A stretch of DNA of 64,000 nucleotides from Tissierella sp. P1 (GTDB taxonomy: Bacteria > Bacillota > Clostridia > Tissierellales > Tissierellaceae), in assembly GCF_002266425.1 (NCBI RefSeq), contig NZ_NPMN01000004.1:62001-126000 (forward strand), written 5' to 3'. Both the position numbers and the translations under genes were made by a program. This document shows, in pieces, positions 46,724 to 55,888 of this stretch. Below the pieces are notes generated by a model. It did not search any database and was not told where the DNA came from. It saw only the letters and a program-made list of their open reading frames with translations. The first letter of the stretch is position 1. Each line of letters starts with the position of its first letter.

Positions 46724-47575
46724 ATGTTAGTTACTGGAAGAGAATTGTTATTAGATGCTCAAAAAAATGGATATGCTGTTGGTGCTTTTAATGTAAACAA
46801 TATGGAGATAGTGCAAGCTATTATTGAAGCTGCTGAAGAAACTAATTCACCAGTGATTCTTCAAGCTAGTCAAGGTGGAATTAAATATGCTGGTATAGAA
46901 TATATTGCTGGTCTAGGAAAGATAGCTGCTAGAAATGCTAAGGTGCCAGTAGCTTTACACTTAGATCATGGTACTGATTTTGACCAAGTAATGTTATGTA
47001 TTAGACATGGTTTTACTTCTGTAATGATTGACGGATCTAGATTTGCCCTAGATGAAAATATTGCATATACTAATAAGGTAATAGAGGTAGCTCATGCTGT
47101 AGGTGTTTCTGTTGAGGCAGAGTTAGGAAAGATTGGAGGTACTGAGGATCATATTACCGTAGATGAAAGAGATGCTACTTTTACAGATCCAGAGGAAGCA
47201 TTAAGATTTGTAAAGGAGACTAATATAGACTTTTTAGCAATAGCAGTAGGTACTGCCCATGGTGTGTATAAGGGAGAACCAAAACTTGACTTCGATAGAA
47301 TAAAGACTATAAGAGATAAGGTAGGAGTTCCCCTAGTGCTACATGGTTCTTCTGGAGTTCCTGAAGAGGCTCTGAGAAAAGCTATATCTTTAGGAATTTG
47401 TAAGATAAACATAGATACAGATCTTAGAATAGCATTTGCTGAAGGAGTAAAAGACTTCATTAAAGCTAATCCAGATAATATTGATCCAAGAAAGATATTA
47501 ACTCCTGCAAAAACTCGAATGAAAGAAAAAATTAAAGAAAAAATGCATATATTCGGCTCAGTAGGTAGAGCGTAA
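46724..47575 (+). CDS. fba: Class II fructose-bisphosphate aldolase
   Basis: This zinc aldolase interconverts fructose 1,6-bisphosphate with DHAP and GAP. The 283 residues have the family motifs GAFNVNNMEIVQAI, ALHLDHGTDFDQV (zinc His, catalytic Asp region), EAELGKIGG, AVGTAHGVYKG (zinc His) and LVLHGSSGVP (zinc His). A TATAAT lies at 46687-46692 without a clear -35, and GGAGGG precedes the ATG. fsa and glpX follow on the same strand, so the group supports gluconeogenic carbon flow in an amino acid fermenter. A tagatose-bisphosphate aldolase is a less likely alternative. Confidence 0.92.
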   Translation: MLVTGRELLLDAQKNGYAVGAFNVNNMEIVQAIIEAAEETNSPVILQASQGGIKYAGIEYIAGLGKIAARNAKVPVALHLDHGTDFDQVMLCIRHGFTSVMIDGSRFALDENIAYTNKVIEVAHAVGVSVEAELGKIGGTEDHITVDERDATFTDPEEALRFVKETNIDFLAIAVGTAHGVYKGEPKLDFDRIKTIRDKVGVPLVLHGSSGVPEEALRKAISLGICKINIDTDLRIAFAEGVKDFIKANPDNIDPRKILTPAKTRMKEKIKEKMHIFGSVGRA

Positions 47576-47576
47576 A

Positions 47577-47704
47577 GCCAATTCACAATTCACGATGCAC
47601 GATGCACAATTAAAGAAAGCGACCGAAGGTCGCTAAAAAGACCTTATAACTAGACTCCAGTAACTGTGAACTGTGAATTGTGAATTGTGCATTGTGCATT
47701 GGAA
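47577..47704. repeat. Dispersed repeat A5 between fba and fsa
   Basis: Left arm 'gccaattcacaattcacgatgcacgatgcacaatt' (47577-47611), core 'aaagcgaccgaaggtcgc' with the hairpin GCGACC/GGTCGC (47615-47631), and right arm 'aactgtgaactgtgaattgtgaattgtgcattgtgcattg' (47661-47701). It ends at the AAAAGGGGGG Shine-Dalgarno of fsa. Confidence 0.8.
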
Positions 47705-47720
47705 AAAAGGGGGGTATAGT

Positions 47721-48368
47721 ATGAAGCTTTTTATTGATACTGCAAATATAGAAGAAATAAAAGAAATTAATGAATGGGGAGTTATCTGTGGAGTCACCAC
47801 CAATCCTAGCTTAATCGCTAAGGAGGGTAGAGATTTCAAGGAAGTTGTTAAAGAAATTGCTGACATAGTAGATGGACCTATTAGTGCCGAGGTTATTTCT
47901 TTAGATAAGGAAGGAATGCTGAGGGAAGCTAGGGAGTTAGTTAAAATTCATCCGAATATTGTTATCAAGATTCCTATGACTAAAGAAGGACTAAAAGCTG
48001 TAAAGGTTTTAGCTGAAGAAGGAATCAAGACTAATGTGACTTTGATTTTTTCGGCTAACCAAGCTTTACTTGCAGCTCGTGCTGGGGCTACTTATGTAAG
48101 TCCTTTTGTAGGAAGACTAGATGATATTAGTAATGAAGGAATTTACATTATTGAAGATATAGTTCAAGTATTTAATATTCACAATATAAATACTGAAATA
48201 ATTGCAGCAAGTATTAGACATCCTATTCATGTATTAGATGCTGCAAAAGCTGGAGCCCATATTTCAACTATACCATATAAAGTATTTGGACAAATGCTTG
48301 ATCATCCATTGACTGATATAGGTATAGATAAATTTTTAAAGGATTGGGAAGGCTTACAAATTAAATAG
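47721..48368 (+). CDS. fsa: Transaldolase-like fructose-6-phosphate aldolase
   Basis: This 215-residue TIM-barrel enzyme has [46 protein letters not shown] (Schiff-base Lys in KIPMT) and [20 protein letters not shown]. This short form is the FSA/TalC type found in most Firmicutes, where it often acts as transaldolase. The start at 47721 follows AAAAGGGGGGTATAGT; the longer frame reads into repeat A5. It lies between fba and glpX, consistent with sugar phosphate synthesis and the non-oxidative pentose phosphate pathway. Confidence 0.92.
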   Translation: MKLFIDTANIEEIKEINEWGVICGVTTNPSLIAKEGRDFKEVVKEIADIVDGPISAEVISLDKEGMLREARELVKIHPNIVIKIPMTKEGLKAVKVLAEEGIKTNVTLIFSANQALLAARAGATYVSPFVGRLDDISNEGIYIIEDIVQVFNIHNINTEIIAASIRHPIHVLDAAKAGAHISTIPYKVFGQMLDHPLTDIGIDKFLKDWEGLQIK

Positions 48369-48379
48369 GGAGTGTTAAG

Positions 48380-49348
48380 ATGGATAGAAATTTGGCATTA
48401 AATTTAGCAAGAGTAACGGAAGCAGCTGCGTTAGCTAGTGCAAAATTTTTAGGTAGAGGAGACAAGAATGCTGCAGACCAGGCTGCCGTTGATGCTATGA
48501 GGCGTATGTTTGATACTGTAAATATAGACGGAGTCGTAGTTATTGGTGAAGGTGAGATTGACGAGGCACCTATGCTATATATTGGAGAACAAATAGGCAT
48601 AGCAGGTCCAGATAGTTTAAAAATAGATATAGCAGTAGACCCTCTAGACGGAACAAGCTCCATTGCATATGGCCGTCCTGATGCTGTTTCTGTAGTAGCT
48701 ATAGCTCCGAGGGGTTGCATGCTTCATGCTCCAGATACTTACATGAAAAAAATAGCTGTAGGACCAAAAGCGGCTGGAGTTATAGATATCAATGCTCCTA
48801 TAGAGGACAATATAGCTCAAGTTGCTAAGGCTTTAGATAAAGATGTATCAGAAGTTACTATAACTATGCTTGATAGGCCAAGGCACAATGACTTGGTGGC
48901 AAGTATAAGAAAAGCTGGAGCAAGGATTAGAATGATTACTGATGGAGATGTGATTGCTGCCATAAATACATGTTTTGAAAATACAGGTGTGGATATGATG
49001 GTAGGTATAGGAGGAGCTCCTGAGGGAGTTATAACTGCGGCAGCCCTAAAATGTATGGGTGGTGAATTCCAAGGCATTTTACATCCTGTGACAGAAGAAC
49101 AAAAAAGAAGATGTATAGAGATGGGCGTTGACTTAAATAAAGTATATAAGACAGATGACCTTGTAAAGGGAGATGAAATAGTTTTTGCAGCAACAGGTGT
49201 ATCACATGGAGAACTACTTCAAGGAGTGAAGTATCTAGAAAATAATGTTGCTTCAACTCATACTCTAGTTTTGAGAGCGGAGACAGGCACTATAAGATTT
49301 ATTGAGGCTACTCATAAATTAGATAAAAAACCAGAATACGCGAAATAG
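48380..49348 (+). CDS. glpX: Class II fructose-1,6-bisphosphatase
   Basis: This enzyme hydrolyses fructose 1,6-bisphosphate to fructose 6-phosphate, the committed gluconeogenic step. The 322 residues include GRGDKNAADQAAVDAMRR, IGEGEIDEAPMLYIGE (metal ligands), AVDPLDGTSSIAYGRPDAVS (the Li-sensitive phosphatase DPxDGT signature) and GIGGAPEGVITAAALK. It starts 11 bases after fsa behind GGGAG. With fba and fsa it makes a compact gluconeogenesis unit. Confidence 0.95.
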   Translation: MDRNLALNLARVTEAAALASAKFLGRGDKNAADQAAVDAMRRMFDTVNIDGVVVIGEGEIDEAPMLYIGEQIGIAGPDSLKIDIAVDPLDGTSSIAYGRPDAVSVVAIAPRGCMLHAPDTYMKKIAVGPKAAGVIDINAPIEDNIAQVAKALDKDVSEVTITMLDRPRHNDLVASIRKAGARIRMITDGDVIAAINTCFENTGVDMMVGIGGAPEGVITAAALKCMGGEFQGILHPVTEEQKRRCIEMGVDLNKVYKTDDLVKGDEIVFAATGVSHGELLQGVKYLENNVASTHTLVLRAETGTIRFIEATHKLDKKPEYAK

Positions 49349-49351
49349 AAA

Positions 49352-49592
49352 CAATGCACAATTCACGATGCACAATGCACGATTGAAAACATAAATAAAG
49401 AGATTGCTATTCTGGGCAAAGCGAGGAATCTAGTCTTTGAATCTTTTAATTGTGAACTAAAGTAGGGAACCAAAATCATGGTTTTTGATTTTGTGTTCAT
49501 CACTTAGCTACTGATATTTGCCCCGCAGTATAATTCAGTAGTCCTTTAGGGTTTGTTTATCTAGTGAATTGTGAATTGTGAATTGTCAATTG
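49352..49592. repeat. Dispersed repeat A6, compound, with inverted element C2
   Basis: Left arm 'acaatgcacaattcacgatgcacaatgcacgattga' (49350-49385), a core with 'gcgaggaatctagtctttgaa', then element C2 (49457-49563), the inverted partner of C1 at 26151-26257, and right arm 'gtgaattgtgaattgtgaattgtcaattga' (49564-49593). It ends at the AAAGGGG Shine-Dalgarno of rho. Confidence 0.8.
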
Positions 49593-49611
49593 ATGAAAGG
49601 GGTGTTTATGT

Positions 49612-50982
49612 TTGACGGAACATGATCTGTCGGATAAAAAAATAGGCGAACTAAGAGAGATTGCAAAATCTCAAGGAATAGCCAGTCCTTATAAATATAA
49701 GAAGGACGAGTTAAAGGATATAATACTTCAAAACTTTGCTTCGGAAGAAAAAGAGAAATTGGAAGAAAAAGAGTTATCTGATGAAAATGAAGTAAAAATA
49801 AATATTAAAGATATTGAAACTGAGGATTTACCCGAAAAAGTCACGGAAGAATTGGAGAATATGGATAAGATAAACGGGGCTGAAGGAATCCTCGAGTTAC
49901 ATGCAGATGGTTATGGTTTTTTAAGATCTGATAATTATTTATCTGGTGATGAGGATATATACATTTCCCCGTCTCAAATCAGACGATTTAGATTAAGAAC
50001 AGGAGATAAAATCTTTGGCGTTACTAGAGATCCAAATCCTGGAGAAAGATATAAAGCTCTTCTCTATATAAAATCTGTTAATGGAATGCATCCAGAAACC
50101 TGTACAAAAAGACCTAATTTCGATAGTTTGACTCCCATATACCCAACTAAAAGATTAAAACTTGAAACTAATTCCTCTGAGCTTGCTACTAGGATGATTG
50201 ATTTAATCGCACCTATTGGCAAGGGACAAAGAGGTATGATTGTGTCTCCGCCAAAGGCTGGAAAAACATCTTTACTTAAAATGGTTGCGAATTCTATAGA
50301 AAAAAATCATCCTGAAGTAGAAGTGATTGTGCTTCTAATAGATGAAAGACCTGAAGAGGTAACTGATATGAAAAGATCAGTAAAGGGTGATGTAGTTTAC
50401 TCAACATTTGATGAACTACCACAACATCATACAAAGGTTGCTGAAATTGTATTGGAAAGAGCAAAAAGGTTGGTAGAACATGGTAAAGATGTAGTGGTTT
50501 TACTAGATAGTATTACAAGGCTTGCTAGAGCATATAACTTAACGATACCAGCTACAGGCAGAACTCTTTCAGGAGGATTAGATCCAGGTGCATTACATAA
50601 ACCTAAGAGATTTTTTGGTGCTGCAAGAAATTTAGAAGAAGGTGGCTCTTTAACTATTCTTGCTACGGCTTTAGTTGAGACTGGCAGCCGTATGGATGAT
50701 GTTATATTTGAAGAATTTAAAGGAACGGGTAATATGGAAATTCATTTGGATAGAAAGTTATCTGAGAAGAGAATATTCCCAGCTGTTGATATTAATAAAT
50801 CAGGAACTAGGAGAGAAGAATTACTTCTATCTCAAAAAGAACTTGAAACAATATGGGCTATAAGAAAAGCTATGGGAAATGCACCTACACAAGATGTGAC
50901 TGAGAATTTAATAGAAAACTTAGTAAAAACTAGAAATAACGACCAATTCATAGATGAGATGAGAAATAAAATTTGGTTTTAG
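49612..50982 (+). CDS. rho: Transcription termination factor Rho
   Basis: This hexameric RNA helicase terminates transcription. The 456 residues start from a TTG at 49612 behind AAAGGGG; the ATG four bases earlier is out of frame. The N-terminal Rho_N helix bundle (about 5-45) is followed by an acidic linker and the cold-shock-like RNA-binding domain ([31 protein letters not shown]). The ATPase has Walker [22 protein letters not shown] and Walker [18 protein letters not shown]. The R-loop [12 protein letters not shown] is intact. It is followed by rpmE, the usual order in Firmicutes. Confidence 0.96.
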   Translation: MTEHDLSDKKIGELREIAKSQGIASPYKYKKDELKDIILQNFASEEKEKLEEKELSDENEVKINIKDIETEDLPEKVTEELENMDKINGAEGILELHADGYGFLRSDNYLSGDEDIYISPSQIRRFRLRTGDKIFGVTRDPNPGERYKALLYIKSVNGMHPETCTKRPNFDSLTPIYPTKRLKLETNSSELATRMIDLIAPIGKGQRGMIVSPPKAGKTSLLKMVANSIEKNHPEVEVIVLLIDERPEEVTDMKRSVKGDVVYSTFDELPQHHTKVAEIVLERAKRLVEHGKDVVVLLDSITRLARAYNLTIPATGRTLSGGLDPGALHKPKRFFGAARNLEEGGSLTILATALVETGSRMDDVIFEEFKGTGNMEIHLDRKLSEKRIFPAVDINKSGTRREELLLSQKELETIWAIRKAMGNAPTQDVTENLIENLVKTRNNDQFIDEMRNKIWF

Positions 50983-51011
50983 TTGAAAAGAAAAAAATTA
51001 TATGCTATAAT
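50983..51011 (+). promoter_or_regulatory. Promoter of rpmE
   Basis: TTGAAA (50983-50988) begins right after the rho stop codon. A 17-base spacer leads to a perfect TATAAT (51006-51011). rpmE starts 67 bases downstream behind GAGAGGTGAAAGG. Confidence 0.75.
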
Positions 51012-51077
51012 TTAATGGTTGAATTATGAAAGAATGTTTTTTTGCTATATATTAGCAGTTGAAGAGAGGTGAAAGGA

Positions 51078-51278
51078 ATGAAGGCGGATATTCATCCAAA
51101 TTATAAAGAAGCTACTGTAACTTGTGCCTGTGGAAATACATTTACAACAGGTTCTGTTAAAGATGAATTAAGAGTTGAAATCTGTTCAGAATGTCATCCA
51201 TTCTTTACAGGTCGTCAAAAATTCGTTGAACGTGGTGGACGTGTTGAAAAATTCAAGAAGAAATACAATATGGACTAA
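51078..51278 (+). CDS. rpmE: 50S ribosomal protein L31
   Basis: This 66-residue ribosomal protein starts [20 protein letters not shown]. Four cysteines (16, 18, 36, 39; CAC and CSEC) mark the zinc-binding C+ form. [19 protein letters not shown] is the conserved core. The ATG at 51078 is chosen by homology and the Shine-Dalgarno. It has its own promoter overlapping the rho end and a terminator after it, so it is a single-gene unit. Confidence 0.97.
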   Translation: MKADIHPNYKEATVTCACGNTFTTGSVKDELRVEICSECHPFFTGRQKFVERGGRVEKFKKKYNMD

Positions 51279-51293
51279 TTTCTTCAGAAAACT

Positions 51294-51328
51294 AGGTTAG
51301 ATGCTTGGGCAACTAACCTTTATTTTTT
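51294..51328 (+). terminator. Terminator after rpmE
   Basis: AGGTTAG (51294-51300) pairs with CTAACCT (51313-51319), followed by TTATTTTTT. Confidence 0.85.
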
Positions 51329-51700
51329 ATGACCTAACACAACGAACGACAGTGAGTTGATGTAGGTCAAACGTAACGAGCACCAAATCTATACGAGCGT
51401 AGTGAGTAAATAGATTTGAGTTGCGAGACTACGGGAAATGACCTAACACAACGAACGTTAGTGAGCTTTAGTAGGTCAAACGCACCTACGCTGTCCGTTT
51501 TGTCTACAATTCGCTACGCTTATTGGACAAAAAGGCAATGAGCACCAACCCTAATGTAGAATTTCTCATTAGGAGTGTCCGTTAGGACCAAATTTATGCG
51601 ACCGATAGGGAGCAAATAAATTTGAGTTGCGAGATACCTAACATGACGAAACAAAGTAGTAACAACTCTGCTCAAGAGAAAAGACCAAAAATTCGGGGGT
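51329..51700. repeat. Dispersed repeat B2 ('gacctaac...gtaggtca' family)
   Basis: Units 'atgacctaacacaacgaacgacagtgagttgatgtaggtcaa' (51329-51370) and 'atgacctaacacaacgaacgttagtgagctttagtaggtcaa' (51439-51480) are followed by 'gtccgttttgtctac' (51492-51506) and 'tattggacaaaaaggcaatgagcacc' (51520-51546). The order of modules is the same as in B1 (43051-43350). It ends at the GGGGGTGAATATATG start region of the DUF1385 gene. No gene was seen in this 430-base gap. Confidence 0.8.
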
Positions 51701-51706
51701 GAATAT

Positions 51707-52656
51707 ATGAAAATAAAGAATTTAGATAGAGTACCCAAACATATTACAAGCATTGGAGGACAGGCACTAATAGAAGGGTTATGATGCGTGGACCAAAGGA
51801 TATAGCTATTGCTGTTAGAAAACCTGATGGAGAAATTGAAATAAAAATGGAAAAGTTAAACACTTTGGGTATGAGGTATAAAATATTCAAACTTCCATTT
51901 ATCAGGGGAATAGTAGGACTTGTAGAGGCTTTAATGTTTGGTACTAGAGCATTGATGTATTCAGCGGAATTCTATGAAGAGGAAGAAGAAACCTCATCTA
52001 AAGAAAGTTTTACTCAAAAGATATTTAAAGATAAAGCAGGAGATATTGAGATGGTCTTTGCTGTAATCAGCTCTATCATACTTGCTGTAGGAATATTTAT
52101 GATATTGCCTACTCTTTTAACCAATTTCTTTAAGGGTAGAATTAATAGCTCAATAGGTTTAAATCTTATAGAAGGCTTAGTTAGAATAATAATATTCTTA
52201 ATATATATAATAGGAGTGTCTAAACTAGATGATATTAGAAGAGTATTTGAATATCATGGTGCTGAACATAAGACTATACATTGCTATGAAAATGAAGAAG
52301 AGCTTACAGTTGAAAATGTAAAGAAACATCCAATTCTTCATCCAAGATGTGGAACTAGCTTTTTATTTATGGTAATGATAATTAGTATATTGGTCTTATC
52401 ATTCTTTGGCTGGCCGAATCCATTACAAAGATTTGTTGTGAGGATTTTGATGTTTCCTGTAATTGCAGGTATATCTTATGAAATAAATAGGCTTATTGGG
52501 AAAAGCAGTTCAAAATTAGCTTATCTTCTTTCTTATCCTGGCCTAATGATTCAAAAACTAGCTACAGTAAAAGAGCCTGATGGTGAGCAAATTCAAGTGG
52601 CCATAGAATCATTAAAAGCAGTTTTAACAGATAATAAGGATGAGGATAAATGGTAA
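51707..52656 (+). CDS. DUF1385 family membrane protein, frameshifted near its N-terminus
   Basis: From the ATG at 51707 (behind GGGGGTGA) the frame reads MKIKNLDRVPKHITSIGGQA and LIEG, then breaks. The long frame from 51781 continues MMRGPKDIAIAVRKPDGEI. Members of the family have 'GGQAVIEGVMMRGP' without a break, so one G is missing in the run at 51776-51778; with it the protein has 316 residues. It has about four hydrophobic segments and the conserved EYHGAEHKTIHCYE and HPRCGTSFLF motifs. Its place between rpmE and prmC-prfA is conserved in Clostridia. Biochemical function is unknown. Confidence 0.88.
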
Positions 52657-53486
52657 CAATAAATAATCTACTAAGGAAGTCGGAAAATTCCATCTTAGAT
52701 TCAATTCTAATATTATGCAAATTATTAGATGTAGATAAATCCTATATATATACCTATGGAGATAGGGAAGTCTCAAAAGAAGTCGAGGAAAAGTTTTTGT
52801 ATCTCATGGAAGAAAGAGCTAGGGGATATCCTATACAGTATATATTAGGAGAAAGAGAGTTTATGGGGCTAGATTTTTATTTAGAGGAAGGAGTTCTAGT
52901 CCCTAGACCAGATACTGAAATTTTAGTAGAGTATACTATAGACTATATAAATAAAAATTATGGGGATAGAAATATTAAAGTGTTAGATTTGGGCATTGGT
53001 AGTGGTGCTATTTCATTAAGTATAGCTCACTATTGTAAAAATGCCTTTGTCTACGGAGTCGATATTTCAGATACTGCAATTAAGGTAGCAAATATTAATA
53101 AAGAGAAATTAAATTTGTTCAATGTTAATTTTTATAAAGGTGATTTGTTTAAAGCACTAGAAGGGCTTGATTTAGATGGTGGATTCCAAATAATAGCATC
53201 TAATCCACCATATATTGCTTCTAAAGAAATTGAAAATTTAGATACGACAGTAAAGGATTTTGAACCAAGGCTTGCTTTAGATGGTGGATTAGATGGTTTA
53301 GACTTTTACAGGAAGATTACACCTGAAAGTAAACAATTTTTAGACGATAATGGACTTTTGATATATGAAATTGGTTACGATCAGGGAGAGGCTGTTGTAG
53401 AGATTTTACATTCGGAAGGATTTAATAAAGTATCAGTTTTAAAAGATCTACAAGGACTTGATAGAGTAGTTTTAGGTATTAAATAG
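52650..53486 (+). CDS. prmC: Release factor glutamine methyltransferase
   Basis: PrmC methylates the glutamine of the GGQ motif in release factors. The 278 residues have an N-terminal helical domain (about 1-75), EFMGLDFYLEEGVLVPRPDTE, the SAM-binding VLDLGIGSGAISLSIA and the catalytic NPPY in IIASNPPYIASKEI. It overlaps the DUF1385 gene by seven bases. prfA, its substrate gene, lies about 1.3 kb downstream, separated by two chromate-transporter-like genes. Confidence 0.95.
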   Translation: MVTINNLLRKSENSILDSILILCKLLDVDKSYIYTYGDREVSKEVEEKFLYLMEERARGYPIQYILGEREFMGLDFYLEEGVLVPRPDTEILVEYTIDYINKNYGDRNIKVLDLGIGSGAISLSIAHYCKNAFVYGVDISDTAIKVANINKEKLNLFNVNFYKGDLFKALEGLDLDGGFQIIASNPPYIASKEIENLDTTVKDFEPRLALDGGLDGLDFYRKITPESKQFLDDNGLLIYEIGYDQGEAVVEILHSEGFNKVSVLKDLQGLDRVVLGIK

Positions 53487-53505
53487 TAAAGGAGTTGTGC
53501 TTTCA

Positions 53506-54048
53506 ATGAAGTTGCTATTTAAATTATTTTCAACGTTTTTTAAAATAGGTGCATTTACTATTGGTGGGGGATATGCTATGCTTCCTTTAATTCAAAGGGA
53601 AGTTGTTGATGAAAACCAATGGCTTACCACAGAAGAATTTATGGATATATTGGCTATAGCTGAGGTAACTCCAGGACCTGTAGCTGTGAATACAAGTACT
53701 TATGTGGGATATAAAAAGGCAGGTTTAAAAGGAGCTCTATTTTGTACATTGGGGACTGTTCTTCCTTCTTTTGTGATTATACTCCTTATTGTTAAGTTTT
53801 TTTGGGGGTATAGAGGAAATCCTATTGTGGAGAAAATATTTCTAGGAATAAGACCTGCAGTAGCGGCATTAATATTTTCAGCAGTATATAAACTGGGATC
53901 AAAAATGAAACTTAGTGTTTCTATGATAGCAGGAGCTTTACTTACAGTTTTGGCTATAATAATATTGGATATTAGTCCTATAATAATAATTCTTATAGCT
54001 GCTTTTGGCTCAATTATCTATTTTAAAAATAAGGAGAAGAAAATATGA
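53506..54048 (+). CDS. chrA: Chromate transporter (CHR) family protein, short form 1
   Basis: This 180-residue half-size CHR protein has about five to six hydrophobic segments. CHR motifs are FKIGAFTIGGGYAMLPLIQR, EEFMDILAIAEVTPGPVAVN and GYKKAGLKGALFCTLGTVLPS. The ATG at 53506 lies 11 bases after AAAGGAG; an in-frame GTG at 53497 is too close to the Shine-Dalgarno. It overlaps the second half-size gene by four bases. Paired short CHR proteins form a heterodimeric transporter. Chromate export is known for some family members; the natural substrate here is unknown. Confidence 0.88.
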   Translation: MKLLFKLFSTFFKIGAFTIGGGYAMLPLIQREVVDENQWLTTEEFMDILAIAEVTPGPVAVNTSTYVGYKKAGLKGALFCTLGTVLPSFVIILLIVKFFWGYRGNPIVEKIFLGIRPAVAALIFSAVYKLGSKMKLSVSMIAGALLTVLAIIILDISPIIIILIAAFGSIIYFKNKEKKI

Positions 54049-54575
54049 ATGTATTGAAGCTTTTTATATCATTTTTAAAAATAGGGGCCTTTAGTTTTGG
54101 TGGCGGATATGCTATGCTACCATTGATAAGAAAAGAGATAATAGATGTCCATGGTTGGTTGACGACTAAGGAATTTATAGATATATTGGCTGTAGTAGAA
54201 ATGACACCAGGGCCAGTTGCAATAAATTCTGCTACTTTCTTGGGATATAAGGTAGCGGGAATATTAGGATCTGTAGCGGCTACGATTGCTGTAGTTCTGC
54301 CATCTATAGTTATAATACTTATTATAGCTCATTTTCTGTCAAAGGTTAAGGATTCTCCTTATATTACTTGGGCATTTACAGGAATAAGACCAGTTGTATT
54401 AGGCCTTATTGCTTCTGCTAGTATAACTGTGGCCAAGGATGCTGTTATAGATATAAAGAGTTTGGTATTGATGGTTATCCTATTTTACTTAACCTCATTT
54501 AAAAAATTGCATCCTATACTTACAATTGTAATTGCTGGTACAGTGGGAGCGTTTTATTTTTTAATTGGAAATTAA
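54045..54575 (+). CDS. chrA: Chromate transporter (CHR) family protein, short form 2
   Basis: This 176-residue partner of the preceding CHR protein shows FLKIGAFSFGGGYAMLPLIR, KEFIDILAVVEMTPGPVAIN and GYKVAGILGSVAATIAVVLPS. The two halves are homologous but clearly diverged, as expected for an obligate pair with opposite membrane orientation. It is translationally coupled (ATGA overlap). The pair interrupts the usual prmC-prfA adjacency. Confidence 0.88.
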   Translation: MNVLKLFISFLKIGAFSFGGGYAMLPLIRKEIIDVHGWLTTKEFIDILAVVEMTPGPVAINSATFLGYKVAGILGSVAATIAVVLPSIVIILIIAHFLSKVKDSPYITWAFTGIRPVVLGLIASASITVAKDAVIDIKSLVLMVILFYLTSFKKLHPILTIVIAGTVGAFYFLIGN

Positions 54576-54582
54576 TAAAAAA

Positions 54583-54766
54583 TAATTGACAATTGATAAA
54601 ATAAAATTCATACTTAATAAGGTATGATTAAAGTTAAAAAATAAAATTAAATAGAAATTTTTCAATTAATAATTAAAAGATAAGAGAATAATATTTTTAA
54701 CAAATTGATTTATTTCAATGTTTTTAATTGTTAACTGAATATTGTTAATCGTTAATTGAATATAGG
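54583..54766. repeat. Degenerate dispersed repeat A7 before prfA
   Basis: This AT-rich stretch contains 'aattgacaattgataaaat' (54584-54602), 'caattaataattaaa' (54663-54677) and 'aattgttaactgaatattgttaatcgttaattgaata' (54726-54762), divergent forms of the A-family unit. It ends directly at the ATAGGGGAG Shine-Dalgarno of prfA. Confidence 0.55.
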
Positions 54767-54777
54767 GGAGTGAGAAT

Positions 54778-55845
54778 ATGCTAGATAAATTAGCTGCAAT
54801 TGAAGAGAAATACATTGAATTAGGCGAAAAAGTAATGGATATGGAAGTAATAAATGACAGAGTATTGTTTCAAAAATTGATGAAGGAACATTCTGATATA
54901 GAGCCTATCGTATTTAAATATAGAGAATTTGTAGAAACTAGAGACAATCTTGAAGAAGCAAAAGAAATGCTTAGAGATAAATTAGATGATGAAATGAAAG
55001 AATTAGTTAAAGAGGAGATAAAAGACCTTGAAGCTTCTTTAGAAGCTATTGAGGAAGAATTGAGAGTATTATTAGTACCAAAGGATCCAAATGATCATAA
55101 GAATGTTATTGTAGAAATAAGAGGTGGAGCCGGAGGAGATGAAGCTGCTTTATTCTCAGGGGTTTTATTTAGAATGTACTCAAGATATGCAGAGAGAAAT
55201 AGATGGAAAGTAGAAATAATGAGTACGAATGAAATAGGTATTGGTGGATTTAAAGAAGTAATATTTATGATAAAAGGTAAGGGTGCTTATAGTAGACTAA
55301 AATACGAATCTGGTGTACACAGAGTTCAAAGAGTACCTGAAACTGAAGCAAGCGGTAGAATACACACATCAACATCTACAGTTGCAGTGTTGCCTGAAGC
55401 GGAAGATGTTGATATAGATATACAAGAGAAGGATTTAAAAATAGATATTTATAGATCATCTGGGGCAGGTGGACAGCACGTAAATACTACTGATTCTGCT
55501 GTTAGAATCACTCATTTACCTACAGGAGTGGTAGTTGCCTGCCAAGACGAAAGAAGCCAAATCAAAAATAGAGAAAAGGCAATGAAAATATTAAAAACTA
55601 AATTATACGATAAGTTATTAACAGATCAAGCAGCAGAAATAGCTGAAGAGAGAAAGGGTCAAGTAGGTACAGGCGATAGATCAGAAAGAATTAGAACATA
55701 TAATTTCCCGCAGGGTAGAGTTACAGACCATAGAATCAATCTAACGCTATATAAGTTAGATGCCTTTGTAGATGGTGATTTAGATGAGATGATAGATGCT
55801 TTAATTACCTCAGACCAAGCAGAAAAATTAAGTTCAGAAGAATAG
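54778..55845 (+). CDS. prfA: Peptide chain release factor 1
   Basis: RF1 recognises UAA and UAG. The 355 residues have the acidic N-terminal coiled-coil domain, then [14 protein letters not shown], the stop-codon-reading [12 protein letters not shown] (PxT-type element: here VPETEASG), the catalytic GGQ in [20 protein letters not shown] and [13 protein letters not shown]. The substrate glutamine for PrmC is present. It is followed by a bidirectional terminator. Confidence 0.96.
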   Translation: MLDKLAAIEEKYIELGEKVMDMEVINDRVLFQKLMKEHSDIEPIVFKYREFVETRDNLEEAKEMLRDKLDDEMKELVKEEIKDLEASLEAIEEELRVLLVPKDPNDHKNVIVEIRGGAGGDEAALFSGVLFRMYSRYAERNRWKVEIMSTNEIGIGGFKEVIFMIKGKGAYSRLKYESGVHRVQRVPETEASGRIHTSTSTVAVLPEAEDVDIDIQEKDLKIDIYRSSGAGGQHVNTTDSAVRITHLPTGVVVACQDERSQIKNREKAMKILKTKLYDKLLTDQAAEIAEERKGQVGTGDRSERIRTYNFPQGRVTDHRINLTLYKLDAFVDGDLDEMIDALITSDQAEKLSSEE

Positions 55846-55851
55846 ATAACA

Positions 55852-55888
55852 AAAACGGTGACCTTTTACGGTTACCGTTTTTTTATTT
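55852..55888. terminator. Bidirectional terminator between prfA and the ZIP gene
   Basis: AAAACGGTGACC (55852-55863) pairs with GGTTACCGTTTT (55870-55881); there is one G-T type mismatch. It is followed by TTTTT on the plus strand and by TTTTTGTT on the minus strand, serving both convergent genes. Confidence 0.88.

Noticed and set aside
47149..47586. 145-codon minus-strand ORF opposite fba
   Set aside because: Shadow of the conserved aldolase frame; composition and lack of a Shine-Dalgarno argue against a gene.
50675..50863. 62-codon plus-strand ORF in another frame of rho
   Set aside because: It lies wholly inside rho and has no homology or ribosome binding site.
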